Source: JAEZHK01 sp040768845 (GTDB taxonomy: Bacteria; Bacillota; Clostridia; Christensenellales; Aristaeellaceae). From it: a DNA stretch of 64,000 bases. This document shows, one piece after another, positions 1-8,277 of the stretch. Made by a program: the position numbers and the translations under genes. The notes below the pieces were generated by a model. The model was not told the origin of the DNA, searched no databases, and worked only from the letters and a program-made list of their open reading frames with translations. Numbering within the stretch: position 1 is the first letter of the stretch; every line of letters begins with the position of its first letter. The stretch spans positions 248,001 to 312,000 of the forward strand of contig JAXGME010000003.1 of assembly GCA_040768845.1 (NCBI GenBank). Reading direction: 5' to 3'.

Positions 1-552
1 CCGCTGTACCTTCGCATCCCCGCCTGGGCGGAGCAGGCGATGATCCGCCTGCCGGATGGCGAACTGATGTCGGTTCGCGCCGGTGATCCGCCCGCCTGCG
101 TGCGCCGCAAGTGGACGGGGTGCGAGCGGGTGACGCTGGACCTGCCGATGCAGCCGCGCCTGAGCCGGTGGTTTCACCAGTCGGCCGCGGTGGAATTGGG
201 GCCGCTCATCATGTGCCTGAGGCCCGAAGAGGACATCCGCCCCGTGGACGGCGCGCAGCTTTTGCAGGCCACCGCCCGCTCCCCGTGGAACTGGGCGCTG
301 GTGGCGGGCGAGGCGATGAAGGCCGTCATTGAGCCGGAGAAGGCCGCCGCCTTCAAGCGCGGCGCCGACGCCGCGCGGGTGCTGGTCAAGGCGGTTCCGG
401 TGCCGGACTGGGGCATGGAGGGCGAAAGCGCGGCGCCGCCGCCGATCCAGCCGGAGGCGGACCGGGCCGAAGAACAGGTGATCGAACTGACCCCCTTTGG
501 CAATTCCTCCGTACGAATCGCGCAGTTTCCGACCGTTAAGGACGACGGATAG
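1..552 (+). CDS. GH127-type beta-L-arabinofuranosidase, C-terminal part (partial)
   Basis: The reading frame is open from the first base, so the 5' end of this gene lies outside the window and 183 codons remain. The fragment begins PLYLRIPAWAEQA and continues with LDLPMQPRLSRWFHQSA and VELGPLIMCLR. These match the C-terminal beta-sandwich of the DUF1680/GH127 family, which releases beta-L-arabinofuranose from plant glycans and glycoproteins. The catalytic Glu and zinc-binding cysteines would lie upstream and cannot be seen. The stop is 10 bases before the MATE start, so the two genes are probably cotranscribed. An L-arabinose isomerase at 57-58.5 kb is consistent with arabinose use. Family assignment is good; exact linkage specificity is inferred. 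Confidence 0.75.
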   Translation, partial: PLYLRIPAWAEQAMIRLPDGELMSVRAGDPPACVRRKWTGCERVTLDLPMQPRLSRWFHQSAAVELGPLIMCLRPEEDIRPVDGAQLLQATARSPWNWALVAGEAMKAVIEPEKAAAFKRGADAARVLVKAVPVPDWGMEGESAAPPPIQPEADRAEEQVIELTPFGNSSVRIAQFPTVKDDG

Positions 553-562
553 GGAAGAGATT

Positions 563-1951
563 ATGCAAAAGGCCGTTCAAAAGCCGCGGCGACTCTTTTT
601 GATCAACTTTATGAAGCTGGCGCTGCCCATCATGGCGCAGACGCTGATGATCGCGGCGATGCAGGTGGTGGACAACGTCCTGGTGGGGCAGCTCCAGCAG
701 GGGCGGACCCAACTGGGCGAGTATACCATTTCTGGTGTGGCGCAGGCCAACAAGGTCGCGTTTCTGTTCCAGATGGCGGCCTTTGGCATGGCGGGCGGCG
801 CTTCGGCCTTTTTTTCCCAGTTCTGGGGCAAGCGCGATTACGAAGGCGTGAACCGCACGCTGGGCATGGGGGTGGCCGCGGGGCTTGTCGTCGCCCTCGC
901 GTTTGCCATTCCGTCCATCCTGGCGCCGGAAGCCTTCCTGAGGCCGTTGCTGGCCTCCAGCGAGGCGCTCTGGTACGGCGCCATCTATCTGCGCATCGTC
1001 GCCCTTTCCTTCTTCCCCTACGCGATTTCCGCGATGCTGAGCGCATCCTTCAAATCCACCGAGCGGGTGCTGCTGCCGATGTTTGCCAGCTTTGCCGGCG
1101 CGGGCATCGACGCACTGGCGAGCTATGTGCTGATCTTCGGCAAGTTTGGCGCGCCGCGGCTGGAGGTGGCCGGCGCGGCGGCGGGCTCCGTGCTGGGGGT
1201 GCTGGCCGAGCTTCTGATCCTGCTCCTGGTGGGCCATGCCAAGGGGTACTTTTCGCCCAGGTCCTGCGCGGGCTTTTTCCGGGTTCGGCGCGACTTTGCC
1301 GCGAGGTTTCTCAAGGTCGTACTGCCGGTGGTGGGCAATGAAATGCTCTGGGCGCTGGGCGTCGTCGCCTATTCCGCCACCTATGGGAACATGGAAAACG
1401 CGGCGGCCGCCACCTCCGCGGTGATCATCTACAGCAACGTCGAGCAGATGGCGTCGGTGATCCTCCGGGGCACCACCCAGGCCACCGCGATCCTCATCGG
1501 CATGTCCATCGGCGCCGGCCGGGAGGACGAGGCCAGGCACCGCGCCTGGCGCATGCTGAAGATCAATATCGCCATCGCCGCCCTCACGGCGGTGCCCATT
1601 CTGGCATTCGGCGGCCATGTCACGGCGTGGTTCAGCGTTGGCGAGGCGACAAAGCTGAGTGCCCAGCGGCTGATCCGGATCTTTGCCTTCGTGCTGCCGC
1701 TGATCGCCGCCAATTCGGTGATGGTGGTGGGCATCTTCCGTCCGGGCGGGGATTCCACGGTCTCCATGCTGATGGACGTGGTGCCGATGTGGGCGCTGGG
1801 CGTGCCGCTGGCGTTTCTGGCGGCGCTGGTGCTGCGCTGGGACGTGGAGTACGTGTACCTGGTGTCCACCGCGGAATACGTGGCCAAAGCGATCTTCGGC
1901 ATCTGGCGGCTGCGGAGCGGAAAGTGGATCCACAACCTGGTGGAGGGATGA
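563..1951 (+). CDS. MATE family efflux transporter
   Basis: This 462-residue membrane protein has about twelve hydrophobic segments and the MATE features LALPIMAQTLM near the start, VDNVLVG and the repeated GMAGGASAFFSQFWGK-type loop. MATE proteins export cationic drugs or metabolites in exchange for Na+ or H+. The ATG at 563 is preferred because AGGGAAGAGA lies just upstream. A longer in-frame start at 497 would overlap the preceding gene and has no ribosome binding site. It follows the GH127 gene by 10 bases and is followed by a strong terminator. Substrate is unknown. Confidence 0.9.
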   Translation: MQKAVQKPRRLFLINFMKLALPIMAQTLMIAAMQVVDNVLVGQLQQGRTQLGEYTISGVAQANKVAFLFQMAAFGMAGGASAFFSQFWGKRDYEGVNRTLGMGVAAGLVVALAFAIPSILAPEAFLRPLLASSEALWYGAIYLRIVALSFFPYAISAMLSASFKSTERVLLPMFASFAGAGIDALASYVLIFGKFGAPRLEVAGAAAGSVLGVLAELLILLLVGHAKGYFSPRSCAGFFRVRRDFAARFLKVVLPVVGNEMLWALGVVAYSATYGNMENAAAATSAVIIYSNVEQMASVILRGTTQATAILIGMSIGAGREDEARHRAWRMLKINIAIAALTAVPILAFGGHVTAWFSVGEATKLSAQRLIRIFAFVLPLIAANSVMVVGIFRPGGDSTVSMLMDVVPMWALGVPLAFLAALVLRWDVEYVYLVSTAEYVAKAIFGIWRLRSGKWIHNLVEG

Positions 1952-1960
1952 TGGACCCGC

Positions 1961-1996
1961 AAAAAGCGCCCGGCGGCCATGCCGCGGGCGCTTTTT
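1961..1996. terminator. Bidirectional rho-independent terminator
   Basis: The arms AAAAAGCGCCCGGCGG and GCCGCGGGCGCTTTTT form a GC-rich hairpin with A and T tails on either side, between the rightward MATE gene and the leftward glycosyltransferase gene. It can serve both. Confidence 0.85.
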
Positions 1997-2009
1997 GACG
2001 GTTCCCAGG

Positions 2010-2957
2010 CTATTTGCTCAGGTAGGTTTCCACGATGAAGCGCGGCCGGTGCTTGACCTCGGTGTAGGTCTTGCCCACGTAGATGCCGATCAGGCCCAGG
2101 GCCATCAGCTGCACGCCGCCCACCACCCATACGCTGACCATCAGCGATGCCCAGCCGGACACGGTATGCCCCGCCAGCGCCTGCATGACGGCGTAGAGCG
2201 CCATCAACACCCCGAGGAGCGCGAACGCGAACCCCAGCGTGATCACAAGGCGGATGGGTTTGACGCTGAAAGAGGTCACGCCCTCCACCGCGAAGGAGAT
2301 CATCTTGCGCAGCGGATACTTTGAAACACCCGCCACCCGCTCGCCCCGGTCGTAGTACACCGTATTGCTGCGAAAGCCCAGCAGGGGGACCATGCCCCGC
2401 AAAAACAGGTTGATTTCGCCAAAGTCCTTCAGCGCGTCCAGTGCCCTGCGGCTCAGGAGGCGGTAGTCCGCGTGGTCGTCCACCACGTCCGCGCCCATCG
2501 TGCGCATGAAGCGGTAAAAGGCGTGGGCCGTGGCGCGCTTGAAGAACGTATCGCTGTCCCGCTTCCGGCGCACGCCGTAGACCACGTCCGCGCCCTCGTT
2601 CAGCTTTTCGACGAACTGGGGAATGGCGGCGATGTCGTCCTGAAGGTCGGCGTCGATGGTGACGATGGCGTCCGCCCGCTCCCGAACGGTCATCATGCCG
2701 GCCCACAGCGCGTTCTGGTGGCCGGCGTTGTGCGCCAGTTTCAGCCCCTCCACCCGGGAATAGCGCGAGGCGAGCGCCTCGATCACCTTCCAGGTATGGT
2801 CGCGGCTGCCGTCATCCACCAGCGTCAGGCGGCTGTCCGGGTGGATCAGGCCGCGCTGGGCCATCTCCTCCAGGAGCGCTGTCAACTTGGGCGCGGTGTG
2901 GGGGAGCGCCTCCTCCTCGTTATAGCACGGGGTGACGATAAAGAGAACCGGTTTCAT
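2010..2957 (-). CDS. GT2 family glycosyltransferase (polyprenyl-phosphate sugar transferase type)
   Basis: The 315-residue protein has the GT-A signature of the DPM1/GtrB group: VTPCYNEEEALPHT at the N-terminus, VDDGSRDHT near residue 50 and the metal-binding DADLQDD near residue 100. Two C-terminal hydrophobic segments (VITLGFAFALLGVLMALYAV and a second around VVGGVQLMALGLIGIYVG) would anchor it in the membrane. Such enzymes move a sugar from a nucleotide donor to undecaprenyl phosphate for decoration of the envelope. Its ATG overlaps the manA stop in an ATGA, so the two are translationally coupled. The sugar is unknown; coupling to manA hints at mannose but does not prove it. Confidence 0.85.
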   Translation of the reverse strand: MKPVLFIVTPCYNEEEALPHTAPKLTALLEEMAQRGLIHPDSRLTLVDDGSRDHTWKVIEALASRYSRVEGLKLAHNAGHQNALWAGMMTVRERADAIVTIDADLQDDIAAIPQFVEKLNEGADVVYGVRRKRDSDTFFKRATAHAFYRFMRTMGADVVDDHADYRLLSRRALDALKDFGEINLFLRGMVPLLGFRSNTVYYDRGERVAGVSKYPLRKMISFAVEGVTSFSVKPIRLVITLGFAFALLGVLMALYAVMQALAGHTVSGWASLMVSVWVVGGVQLMALGLIGIYVGKTYTEVKHRPRFIVETYLSK

Positions 2958-3964
2958 GCTTCCTCCCGAATAAAGCCGGCCACCCGGCGGGCGCGATCGC
3001 CCATGAGCGCCTCAAGCCGCGCCCGGTCGGCCGGGGCGGCCACGAGGGCCGTCAGGCTGCCGTCCAGCCAGGCCTCCGTTTCCGCCGGAATCACGATGCT
3101 GTCGCCGGCGTGGAAGGCCTCCGCGCCGCCGTCTGAGCCCAGTACGCCGCGCCCCAGCGCGGTGACGAGGCGCATTTGCCCGGCGGGCAGCGCCATGCGG
3201 CCGGCCACATCCAGCCGCCACAGCTCAAAGTTGTCATCGCAGATGTAGCAGGTGCTCCGCCCGCCCGGGCCTTCGAGCGCGACGCCCGTGAGCACCTCGC
3301 CCGGGAGCCGTCGGGCCACCTTGAGCGCGTCTTCCGTGTGCAGCGCGCGGGGCTTGCCGTCCGGCCCCACGCGGTTCCAATCCCACAGGCGGTAGGTCAC
3401 ATCCGATGACTGCTGGATTTCGTACACCCGGACGCCGCCGCCCAGCGCGTGCACCAGGCCGTGGGGGATGTACACCACGTCTCCGGGGGAAACGCTGAGC
3501 CAGGACAGCGCGTCCTCCAGCGTACCTGCCCGCACGGCCTCGGCAAGGTCCGCCCCCGCTTTGAGCCCCAGCACGATCCTGGCGCCCGGCGGCGCGTCCA
3601 GCACCACCCAGGCCTCGGTCTTGCCCCGCTTGCCGTGGCGGCGGGCCGCGTAGGCATCGCCCGGATGCACCTGCACCGAGAGCATCTCCCGCGCGTCCAG
3701 CAGCTTGACCAGCAGGGGGAACCCGTCGCCGTCGGGCAGGCCCGTCAGCCGGGCGCCGTAGGTTTCGTACACGTCCAGCAGCGTCCGCCCCTTGAGCGCG
3801 CCGTTTTCCACCACGCTTTCGTGGCCGGGCAGCGCGGAGATCTCCAGGCTTTCGCCGGTCAGATCGTCCGGGATCGCCTTGCAAAAGAGTTCCCGCAGCC
3901 CTTCGCCGCCCCAGGGCGTGTCCGCGCCGTGCCGGAAGGCCGGCCGCATCTTCATCGGGTACAA
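2954..3964 (-). CDS. manA: Mannose-6-phosphate isomerase, type I (class I cupin)
   Basis: This 336-residue protein interconverts fructose-6-phosphate and mannose-6-phosphate. Zinc-site and active-site motifs are visible: LSVQVHPGDAYA, GKTEAWVVLD, VYIPHGLVHALGGG and IQQSSDVTYRLWDWNR. A TTG start at 3964 is chosen because it gives MYPMKMRPAF, the usual ManA N-terminus, and AAGGGG lies about 8 bases upstream. The alternative upstream ATG (MQERKGND) would sit on top of the -10 box. The gene heads an operon with the glycosyltransferase and shares a palindromic promoter region with the divergent helicase gene. It could also process mannose released by the two GH38 enzymes at 34-39.5 kb. Confidence 0.92.
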   Translation of the reverse strand: MYPMKMRPAFRHGADTPWGGEGLRELFCKAIPDDLTGESLEISALPGHESVVENGALKGRTLLDVYETYGARLTGLPDGDGFPLLVKLLDAREMLSVQVHPGDAYAARRHGKRGKTEAWVVLDAPPGARIVLGLKAGADLAEAVRAGTLEDALSWLSVSPGDVVYIPHGLVHALGGGVRVYEIQQSSDVTYRLWDWNRVGPDGKPRALHTEDALKVARRLPGEVLTGVALEGPGGRSTCYICDDNFELWRLDVAGRMALPAGQMRLVTALGRGVLGSDGGAEAFHAGDSIVIPAETEAWLDGSLTALVAAPADRARLEALMGDRARRVAGFIREEA

Positions 3965-3977
3965 GATATCATTCCCC

Positions 3978-4020
3978 TTGCGTTCCTGCATTATAACCCT
4001 TACAATGGTACCATTGTAAG
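3978..4020. promoter_or_regulatory. Overlapping divergent promoters with a 22-bp palindrome
   Basis: Leftward promoter for manA: TTACAA (4014-4019 read on the minus strand), an 18-bp spacer and TATAAT (3990-3995). Rightward promoter for the helicase: TTGCGT (3978-3983), a 17-bp spacer and TACAAT (4001-4006). A perfect palindrome with half-site CTTACAATGGT occupies 3999-4020. It covers the rightward -10 and the leftward -35 and spacer, so one bound protein could block both promoters. The cognate regulator is unknown. Confidence 0.7.
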
Positions 4021-4051
4021 TTCTTGCACATCGCTTGTCAAGGAGGGCCGG

Positions 4052-6385
4052 ATGGCGGGAAAAGATCGCATCAGCGTGCGCGCGCTGGCGGAATTCGCGC
4101 TGGAGCGCGGGGATCTGGCCCGGGCGTCGGGCGCGCTGGACCGCATGCTGGAGGGCGCGGAGGGCCACCGGCTGTTGCAGGGCGCCTATGCGGACGGTTT
4201 CAAAAGCGAGGTGGGCATCTCGCTGACGGAGGAAGTGGACGGCCGGGCGCTGACGCTGTACGGGCGCATCGACGGCCTGAACGAGCGGACGGACCCGCCC
4301 GTCGTAGAGGAGATCAAGACCACGCGGCTGGCGCCGGGCGCGATTGGCGAAGGCGATTTCCCCGTCCACTGGGCGCAGGCCGAGCTCTACGCCCATATGC
4401 TGGCCGCAAAGCGCGGTTACGGCACCGTGCGCGTGCGGCTCACGTATCTGAACCTCTCCGGCGATCAGGCCCGCTTTGAGCGGGACTACGGGGCCGCGCA
4501 GCTGCGTGCGCTGTTTTACCGGTACGCGAAGCCGTACGCCGCCTGGCTCGCGCACCTTGACGGCTGGCAGCAGGCGAGCCGCCCCACGATGCGCGCGCTT
4601 TCGTTTCCCTTCGGCAGCTATCGGGAAGGGCAGCGGGAGATGGCCGTCGCGGCCTACCGCGCGATCAAGGCCCGAAAAAACCTGATGGTGTCGGCCCCCA
4701 CCGGCATTGGCAAGACCGCCGCGGCGCTGTTCCCGGCGATCAAGGCGCTGGGCGAGGGGCTGATCACCCACATCTTCTACCTGACGGCCCGGGGCACCGG
4801 GCGGCGGGCGGCGGAGGACGCGCTGGAGAAGATGCGCGTGGGCGGGCTCATGATCCGCTCGGTGGCGATCACCGCCAAGGAGAAGGCCTGCCCCTTCAAG
4901 GGCATCCCCTGCGACCCGGGGGCCTGCCCCCGGGCGGCGGGCTATTTTGACCGGCGGCGCGACGCGCTGACGGAGGCGCTGTCGCTGACCCGGCTGGACG
5001 AGGGTGCCATCGCCGCCCTCGCGGAAGAGCGGGCGCTGTGTCCCTTTGAGCTGTCGCTGGATCTTTCCGAACAGGCGGATGTGATCATCTGCGATTACAA
5101 CTACGCCTTTGACCCCCGGGTGCGGCTCAAGCGGTTTTTTCTGGACAAGGGCGAATACGCGCTTTTGATCGACGAGGCGCACCACCTGCCGGAGCGGGCG
5201 CGGGACATGCTGTCCGCCGGGATCAAGCGACGGGACTTTGCGGCTCTGCGGCGCGCGCTGCGGGCGGACGAGATGGCCCGGGGCGCCTACGAGGCGTTGG
5301 GCGAGCTTTTGAAGGCGATGAAGAAGCTGGCGCTGGAGTGCGAAGACGGCCCCGCCGCGCTGGAGGAGCCGCCGGAAGGGCTGTACCAGCCGGTGGCGGA
5401 CTTTCTGGAGGCGGCGCGGCCGCTTCTCTCGGAAGGGCTCGCCGCCCACGACCAGCTCTACGACCGGTACTTCGAGGGGCTCAACTACCTGCGCGTGGCA
5501 GACGCCTTTGGCGCGGATTATCGGGCGCTGATAGAGCCGGGGGAGAAGGAGCTCTCCGTCCGGCTCTGGTGCTTTGACCCTGCCCGCGCGCTGAGCGCCG
5601 CGCTTTCGCGGGTGCGCGCCTCGGTGCTTTTTTCTGCCACATTGTCGCCGATGGACCATTATATGCGCGCGGCGGGTCTCTCCGAGGCGGAGGGCGACGC
5701 GCTTCTGGCGCTGGATTCGCCCTTCCCCAAGCGCAACCTGATGGTGTGCCGCATGCCGGTGGACACCCGCTATTCCGCCCGGCGGCAGACCGCGCCGATG
5801 GTCGCGCGGGCGCTGAAGGCGATGTGCGAGGCGAAAAGCGGCAACTATCTGGCCTGCTTTCCATCCTATGAATATCTGAACCTGACGCTGGAGTGCTTCC
5901 TGGCGCTTGGGGCGCGCGCAGACGTGGCGGTGCAGCGCGGCGGCATGTCCGGCGCGGAGCGCGGGGCGTTTCTGGAGCGGTTTGCCGAATCGCCCGGGCG
6001 GTCCATGCTGGCCTTTGTGGTGATGGGCGGTGTGTTCGCCGAGGGCATCGATCTGCCTGGCGAAAAGCTCATCGGCGCGGCGGTGGTGGGGGTGGGCATC
6101 CCCCAGCCGTCCTTTGAGCGGGAGGTGCTCCGCGCGATGACGGAGGACGACGAGGGCGAGGGCTTTCGCGTCGCCTACGTCTACCCGGGCATCGAGCGGG
6201 TGCTGCAGGCCGCGGGCCGCGTGATCCGCACTGAAACCGACCGCGGCGTGGTGCTGCTGCTGGACGAACGGTACCAGGCGCCCGAGTATCGGCGCTTGTT
6301 GCCCCGCTTCTGGCGGGTCCGGCCCGCGGCGGACCCGAAGGCCGCGGCCGGCATGCTGCACGCCTTCTGGGCCGGGGAGACATAA
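4052..6385 (+). CDS. Cas4-like PD-(D/E)XK nuclease fused to DinG/XPD-type helicase
   Basis: A 777-residue protein. Residues 1-170 look like a Cas4/RecB-type nuclease: VVEEIKTTR supplies the E-x-K and QAELYAHML resembles the downstream Q-x3-Y motif. Residues about 190-770 are a superfamily 2 helicase with Walker A SAPTGIGKT near 214, DEAH (LLIDEAHHLPERARD) near 373 and a C-terminal QAAGRVIRT motif VI. Cysteines in ACPFKGIPC, GACPRA and ALCPFEL between Walker A and DEAH fit the XPD/DinG [4Fe-4S] cluster. It would unwind and possibly trim DNA repair intermediates. The ATG at 4052 has AAGGAGGG upstream; earlier in-frame codons run antisense through manA. Confidence 0.88.
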   Translation: MAGKDRISVRALAEFALERGDLARASGALDRMLEGAEGHRLLQGAYADGFKSEVGISLTEEVDGRALTLYGRIDGLNERTDPPVVEEIKTTRLAPGAIGEGDFPVHWAQAELYAHMLAAKRGYGTVRVRLTYLNLSGDQARFERDYGAAQLRALFYRYAKPYAAWLAHLDGWQQASRPTMRALSFPFGSYREGQREMAVAAYRAIKARKNLMVSAPTGIGKTAAALFPAIKALGEGLITHIFYLTARGTGRRAAEDALEKMRVGGLMIRSVAITAKEKACPFKGIPCDPGACPRAAGYFDRRRDALTEALSLTRLDEGAIAALAEERALCPFELSLDLSEQADVIICDYNYAFDPRVRLKRFFLDKGEYALLIDEAHHLPERARDMLSAGIKRRDFAALRRALRADEMARGAYEALGELLKAMKKLALECEDGPAALEEPPEGLYQPVADFLEAARPLLSEGLAAHDQLYDRYFEGLNYLRVADAFGADYRALIEPGEKELSVRLWCFDPARALSAALSRVRASVLFSATLSPMDHYMRAAGLSEAEGDALLALDSPFPKRNLMVCRMPVDTRYSARRQTAPMVARALKAMCEAKSGNYLACFPSYEYLNLTLECFLALGARADVAVQRGGMSGAERGAFLERFAESPGRSMLAFVVMGGVFAEGIDLPGEKLIGAAVVGVGIPQPSFEREVLRAMTEDDEGEGFRVAYVYPGIERVLQAAGRVIRTETDRGVVLLLDERYQAPEYRRLLPRFWRVRPAADPKAAAGMLHAFWAGET

Positions 6386-6386
6386 T

Positions 6387-6417
6387 GCGCCGGGGGCCTT
6401 GCAAGGCCGCCCGGCGC
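6387..6417. terminator. Hairpin between convergent genes
   Basis: The stem GCGCCGGG-GGCCTT / AAGGCC-G-CCCGGCGC with one bulged G lies between the helicase stop and the leftward nucleotidyltransferase stop. The T-run is poor, so terminator efficiency is uncertain. Confidence 0.55.
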
Positions 6418-6422
6418 CCGGT

Positions 6423-7337
6423 TTATTCCTCCGAAGGCCAGAGCCGTTCGGGGTATCTGCCGCCTCGCCCCAGCACCTCGATGGCACGGCGCACGCTGGG
6501 CAGATCTTCCATGTAGGTGACGCCGTACCACTTCTCCGAACAGGGCAGCACGCGCACCGTGGCGCGGCCGTCCTCAATCAGCCGATTGACCACGTAGGGC
6601 AGGTAGTATTCGCACCGGAGCGGGTTTTTTGGCAGGTTTTCCCGGAGAAAGGGCGCAAAATAGGCCTCGATGGCGTCCATCATGGACGCGCCGAAGCCCC
6701 ACATGTTCATGGATACCGGCGTGCCGGCGGGCAGCGGCCGCCACGTTTTGCCGTCCTCGGTGTAGGCGGCGCCGCCGTCGTCGGGGCGGATCTTCGTTCG
6801 CTCCACCACGCCGGTCAGAAGGCCGTTTTCCACGCTGCACACGCCCCGGGACACGGTGCCGTTTTCCGTCAGCGTGTTTTCAACGCGGTAGCCGCACATG
6901 GCGTGATGGTCCGGCGCGCCGCCCGCAAGGGCGCCGTAGATGGCGGAAAAGGCGCCCGCGCCGTAAAAGTCGTCGGCGTTGATGGCCGAAAAGGGCCCGT
7001 GAACCGCCTTCCGGGCGCAGAATACCGCGTGGGCGGTTCCCCAGGGACGGGCGCGCTCCGGCGGGCACAAAAAGCCCTCGGGCAGCGCGTCCAGGCGCTG
7101 CTCCGCATAGGCCAGGTCCACGCTGGAGGCGATGCGGCGGCCGATCGCCTCGTGAAAATCGCGCTCCATGCCCGGCGCGATCACACAAACCACCCGCTCG
7201 AACCCCGCCTTGCGCGCGTCGTAGATCGAATAGTCGATGATGCTGTGGCCCTGCCCGTCGACGCCGGCCAACTGCTTGAGACCGCCGTAGCGGCTGCCCA
7301 GCCCCGCCGCCATGATGACGAGTGCAGGTTTCGTCAT
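6423..7337 (-). CDS. Sugar-phosphate nucleotidyltransferase-like protein
   Basis: The 304-residue protein starts with MTKPALVIMAAGLGSRYGGLKQL, the glycine-rich nucleotide-binding loop of the NTP_transferase (RmlA/GlmU-like) fold. A metal-binding aspartate pair is likely at NADDFYG near residue 115. Such enzymes form NDP-sugars from sugar-1-phosphates; this branch is poorly characterised and lacks an obvious substrate marker. It is transcribed alone from its own promoter. Proximity to manA allows but does not prove a role in mannose activation. Confidence 0.75.
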   Translation of the reverse strand: MTKPALVIMAAGLGSRYGGLKQLAGVDGQGHSIIDYSIYDARKAGFERVVCVIAPGMERDFHEAIGRRIASSVDLAYAEQRLDALPEGFLCPPERARPWGTAHAVFCARKAVHGPFSAINADDFYGAGAFSAIYGALAGGAPDHHAMCGYRVENTLTENGTVSRGVCSVENGLLTGVVERTKIRPDDGGAAYTEDGKTWRPLPAGTPVSMNMWGFGASMMDAIEAYFAPFLRENLPKNPLRCEYYLPYVVNRLIEDGRATVRVLPCSEKWYGVTYMEDLPSVRRAIEVLGRGGRYPERLWPSEE

Positions 7338-7370
7338 GCAAAACCACTCCCGCTTTAATGATTCTCAGCC

Positions 7371-7399
7371 ATTATACTATGCAAAAGCGGGGGGCGCAA
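7371..7399 (-). promoter_or_regulatory. Promoter of the nucleotidyltransferase gene
   Basis: Read on the minus strand, TTGCGC (7394-7399), a 17-bp spacer and TATAAT (7371-7376) lie about 34 bases upstream of the start codon. Confidence 0.7.
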
Positions 7400-7457
7400 G
7401 ACGAAAACGCGCAAAATAGCGGACCCGGGTTCATCCGGGCCCGCCGATGGAGCCGGA

Positions 7458-7739
7458 TCAGTCGCAGCCGCAGGCCATCATGTGCTTGACGCGGTCGTGC
7501 TCCTCAGCGCGCTTGCCATCGTTGAAGCGGTCCAGCGTGCCGACGAGGTAGCCGGTGATCCGGCGGATCCGGTCAAAGGGCACGGAGCCAAAATCGTAGT
7601 CGATGTCCACGTATTCCCCATCCACGCGGATGTCCATGGCGACCGGTTCGCGGCCGTATTTTTCGCGCGCATGCGCGATGTAGGCATCGATTTCCTCCTG
7701 GGGCAGAGTGCCGTTGACGATGTTGATGCTGATGCTCAT
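7458..7739 (-). CDS. Small NrdD-like protein (anaerobic ribonucleotide reductase C-terminal-like)
   Basis: The 93-residue protein contains RRITGYLVGTLDRFNDGKRA followed by EEHDRVKH, which resembles the region just before the glycyl-radical C-terminus of class III ribonucleotide reductases. It has no catalytic barrel and ends ACGCD. Small stand-alone proteins of this type occur in anaerobic Firmicutes and are often annotated as anaerobic ribonucleoside-triphosphate reductase; their role is unproven. The ATG at 7739 follows AAGGAGGTCGACCAGG. Longer in-frame starts lie across the promoter. Confidence 0.6.
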   Translation of the reverse strand: MSISINIVNGTLPQEEIDAYIAHAREKYGREPVAMDIRVDGEYVDIDYDFGSVPFDRIRRITGYLVGTLDRFNDGKRAEEHDRVKHMMACGCD

Positions 7740-7767
7740 CCTGGTCGACCTCCTTCGTATGTGCACC

Positions 7768-7795
7768 ATTATACCACCAATATCTGGGCGGTAAA
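7768..7795 (-). promoter_or_regulatory. Extended -10 promoter of the NrdD-like gene
   Basis: On the minus strand, TTTACC (7790-7795), a 16-bp spacer and TGGTATAAT (core 7768-7773) form an extended -10 promoter about 29 bases from the start codon. Confidence 0.65.
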
Positions 7796-7832
7796 CAGTC
7801 AAACACCACAAAATATGGGCATCGCACGTTTT

Positions 7833-8264
7833 TCAGAGGGCCGAAGAATCCGCCTTTCCGGGGCTCGCCACCCAGAGCCCGGCCAGGACCAGCGCGCAGC
7901 CCGCCGCCTGGCGGGCACTGAAGCTGCCCGTCATCCAGGCATCCAGCGCGAGGGCTGTGGCCATCTGGCTGACAAACACCACCAGGGTCATTCGCAGCGT
8001 CGAGACCCGAAGCGCCACCAGTGACGAGAGCATCACCACGCCCACACCCATGGCGCCGCCAAGGTACATGAAGACGCCGCCGGCCGCCGCGGGCGGCGTC
8101 AGGCGGCCGCCCGCGGCGAAAAGGGCCGCCACGCTCGCGATCAGCCCCACCCAGTAATTGTTGAAGGTGGAGCGCCCCAGCCCGGTGCGCGCCGAGGCCT
8201 GGGCGTTGAGCATGCGCCCCACCACGATGCACGCGCCGGACAGCGCGGCCAAGAGCTCCATCAT
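7833..8264 (-). CDS. YdcZ/DUF606 membrane protein (DMT-type), second of a pair
   Basis: The 143-residue protein is almost entirely hydrophobic with four or five predicted membrane segments and the DUF606 pattern AALSGACIVVGRMLNAQASARTG at the N-terminus. DUF606 proteins are half-size relatives of drug/metabolite transporters and often occur as adjacent pairs that probably form heterodimers. The first of two consecutive ATGs is taken because GAGGAGG is 8 bases upstream. The gene is 13 bases downstream of a paralogue. Substrate unknown. Confidence 0.8.
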   Translation of the reverse strand: MMELLAALSGACIVVGRMLNAQASARTGLGRSTFNNYWVGLIASVAALFAAGGRLTPPAAAGGVFMYLGGAMGVGVVMLSSLVALRVSTLRMTLVVFVSQMATALALDAWMTGSFSARQAAGCALVLAGLWVASPGKADSSAL

Positions 8265-8277
8265 CCGCGACGCCTCC

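Noticed and set aside
3999..4020. AraR or CopY operator
   Set aside because: The centre TGGTACCA and the arms do not match the AraR or CopY consensus sequences, and no such regulator or target lies nearby.
2954..6577. A very long leftward open frame covering manA and the complement of the helicase gene
   Set aside because: Only its last 336 codons match a protein (ManA). The rest is antisense to a well-supported helicase and is an artefact of high GC content.
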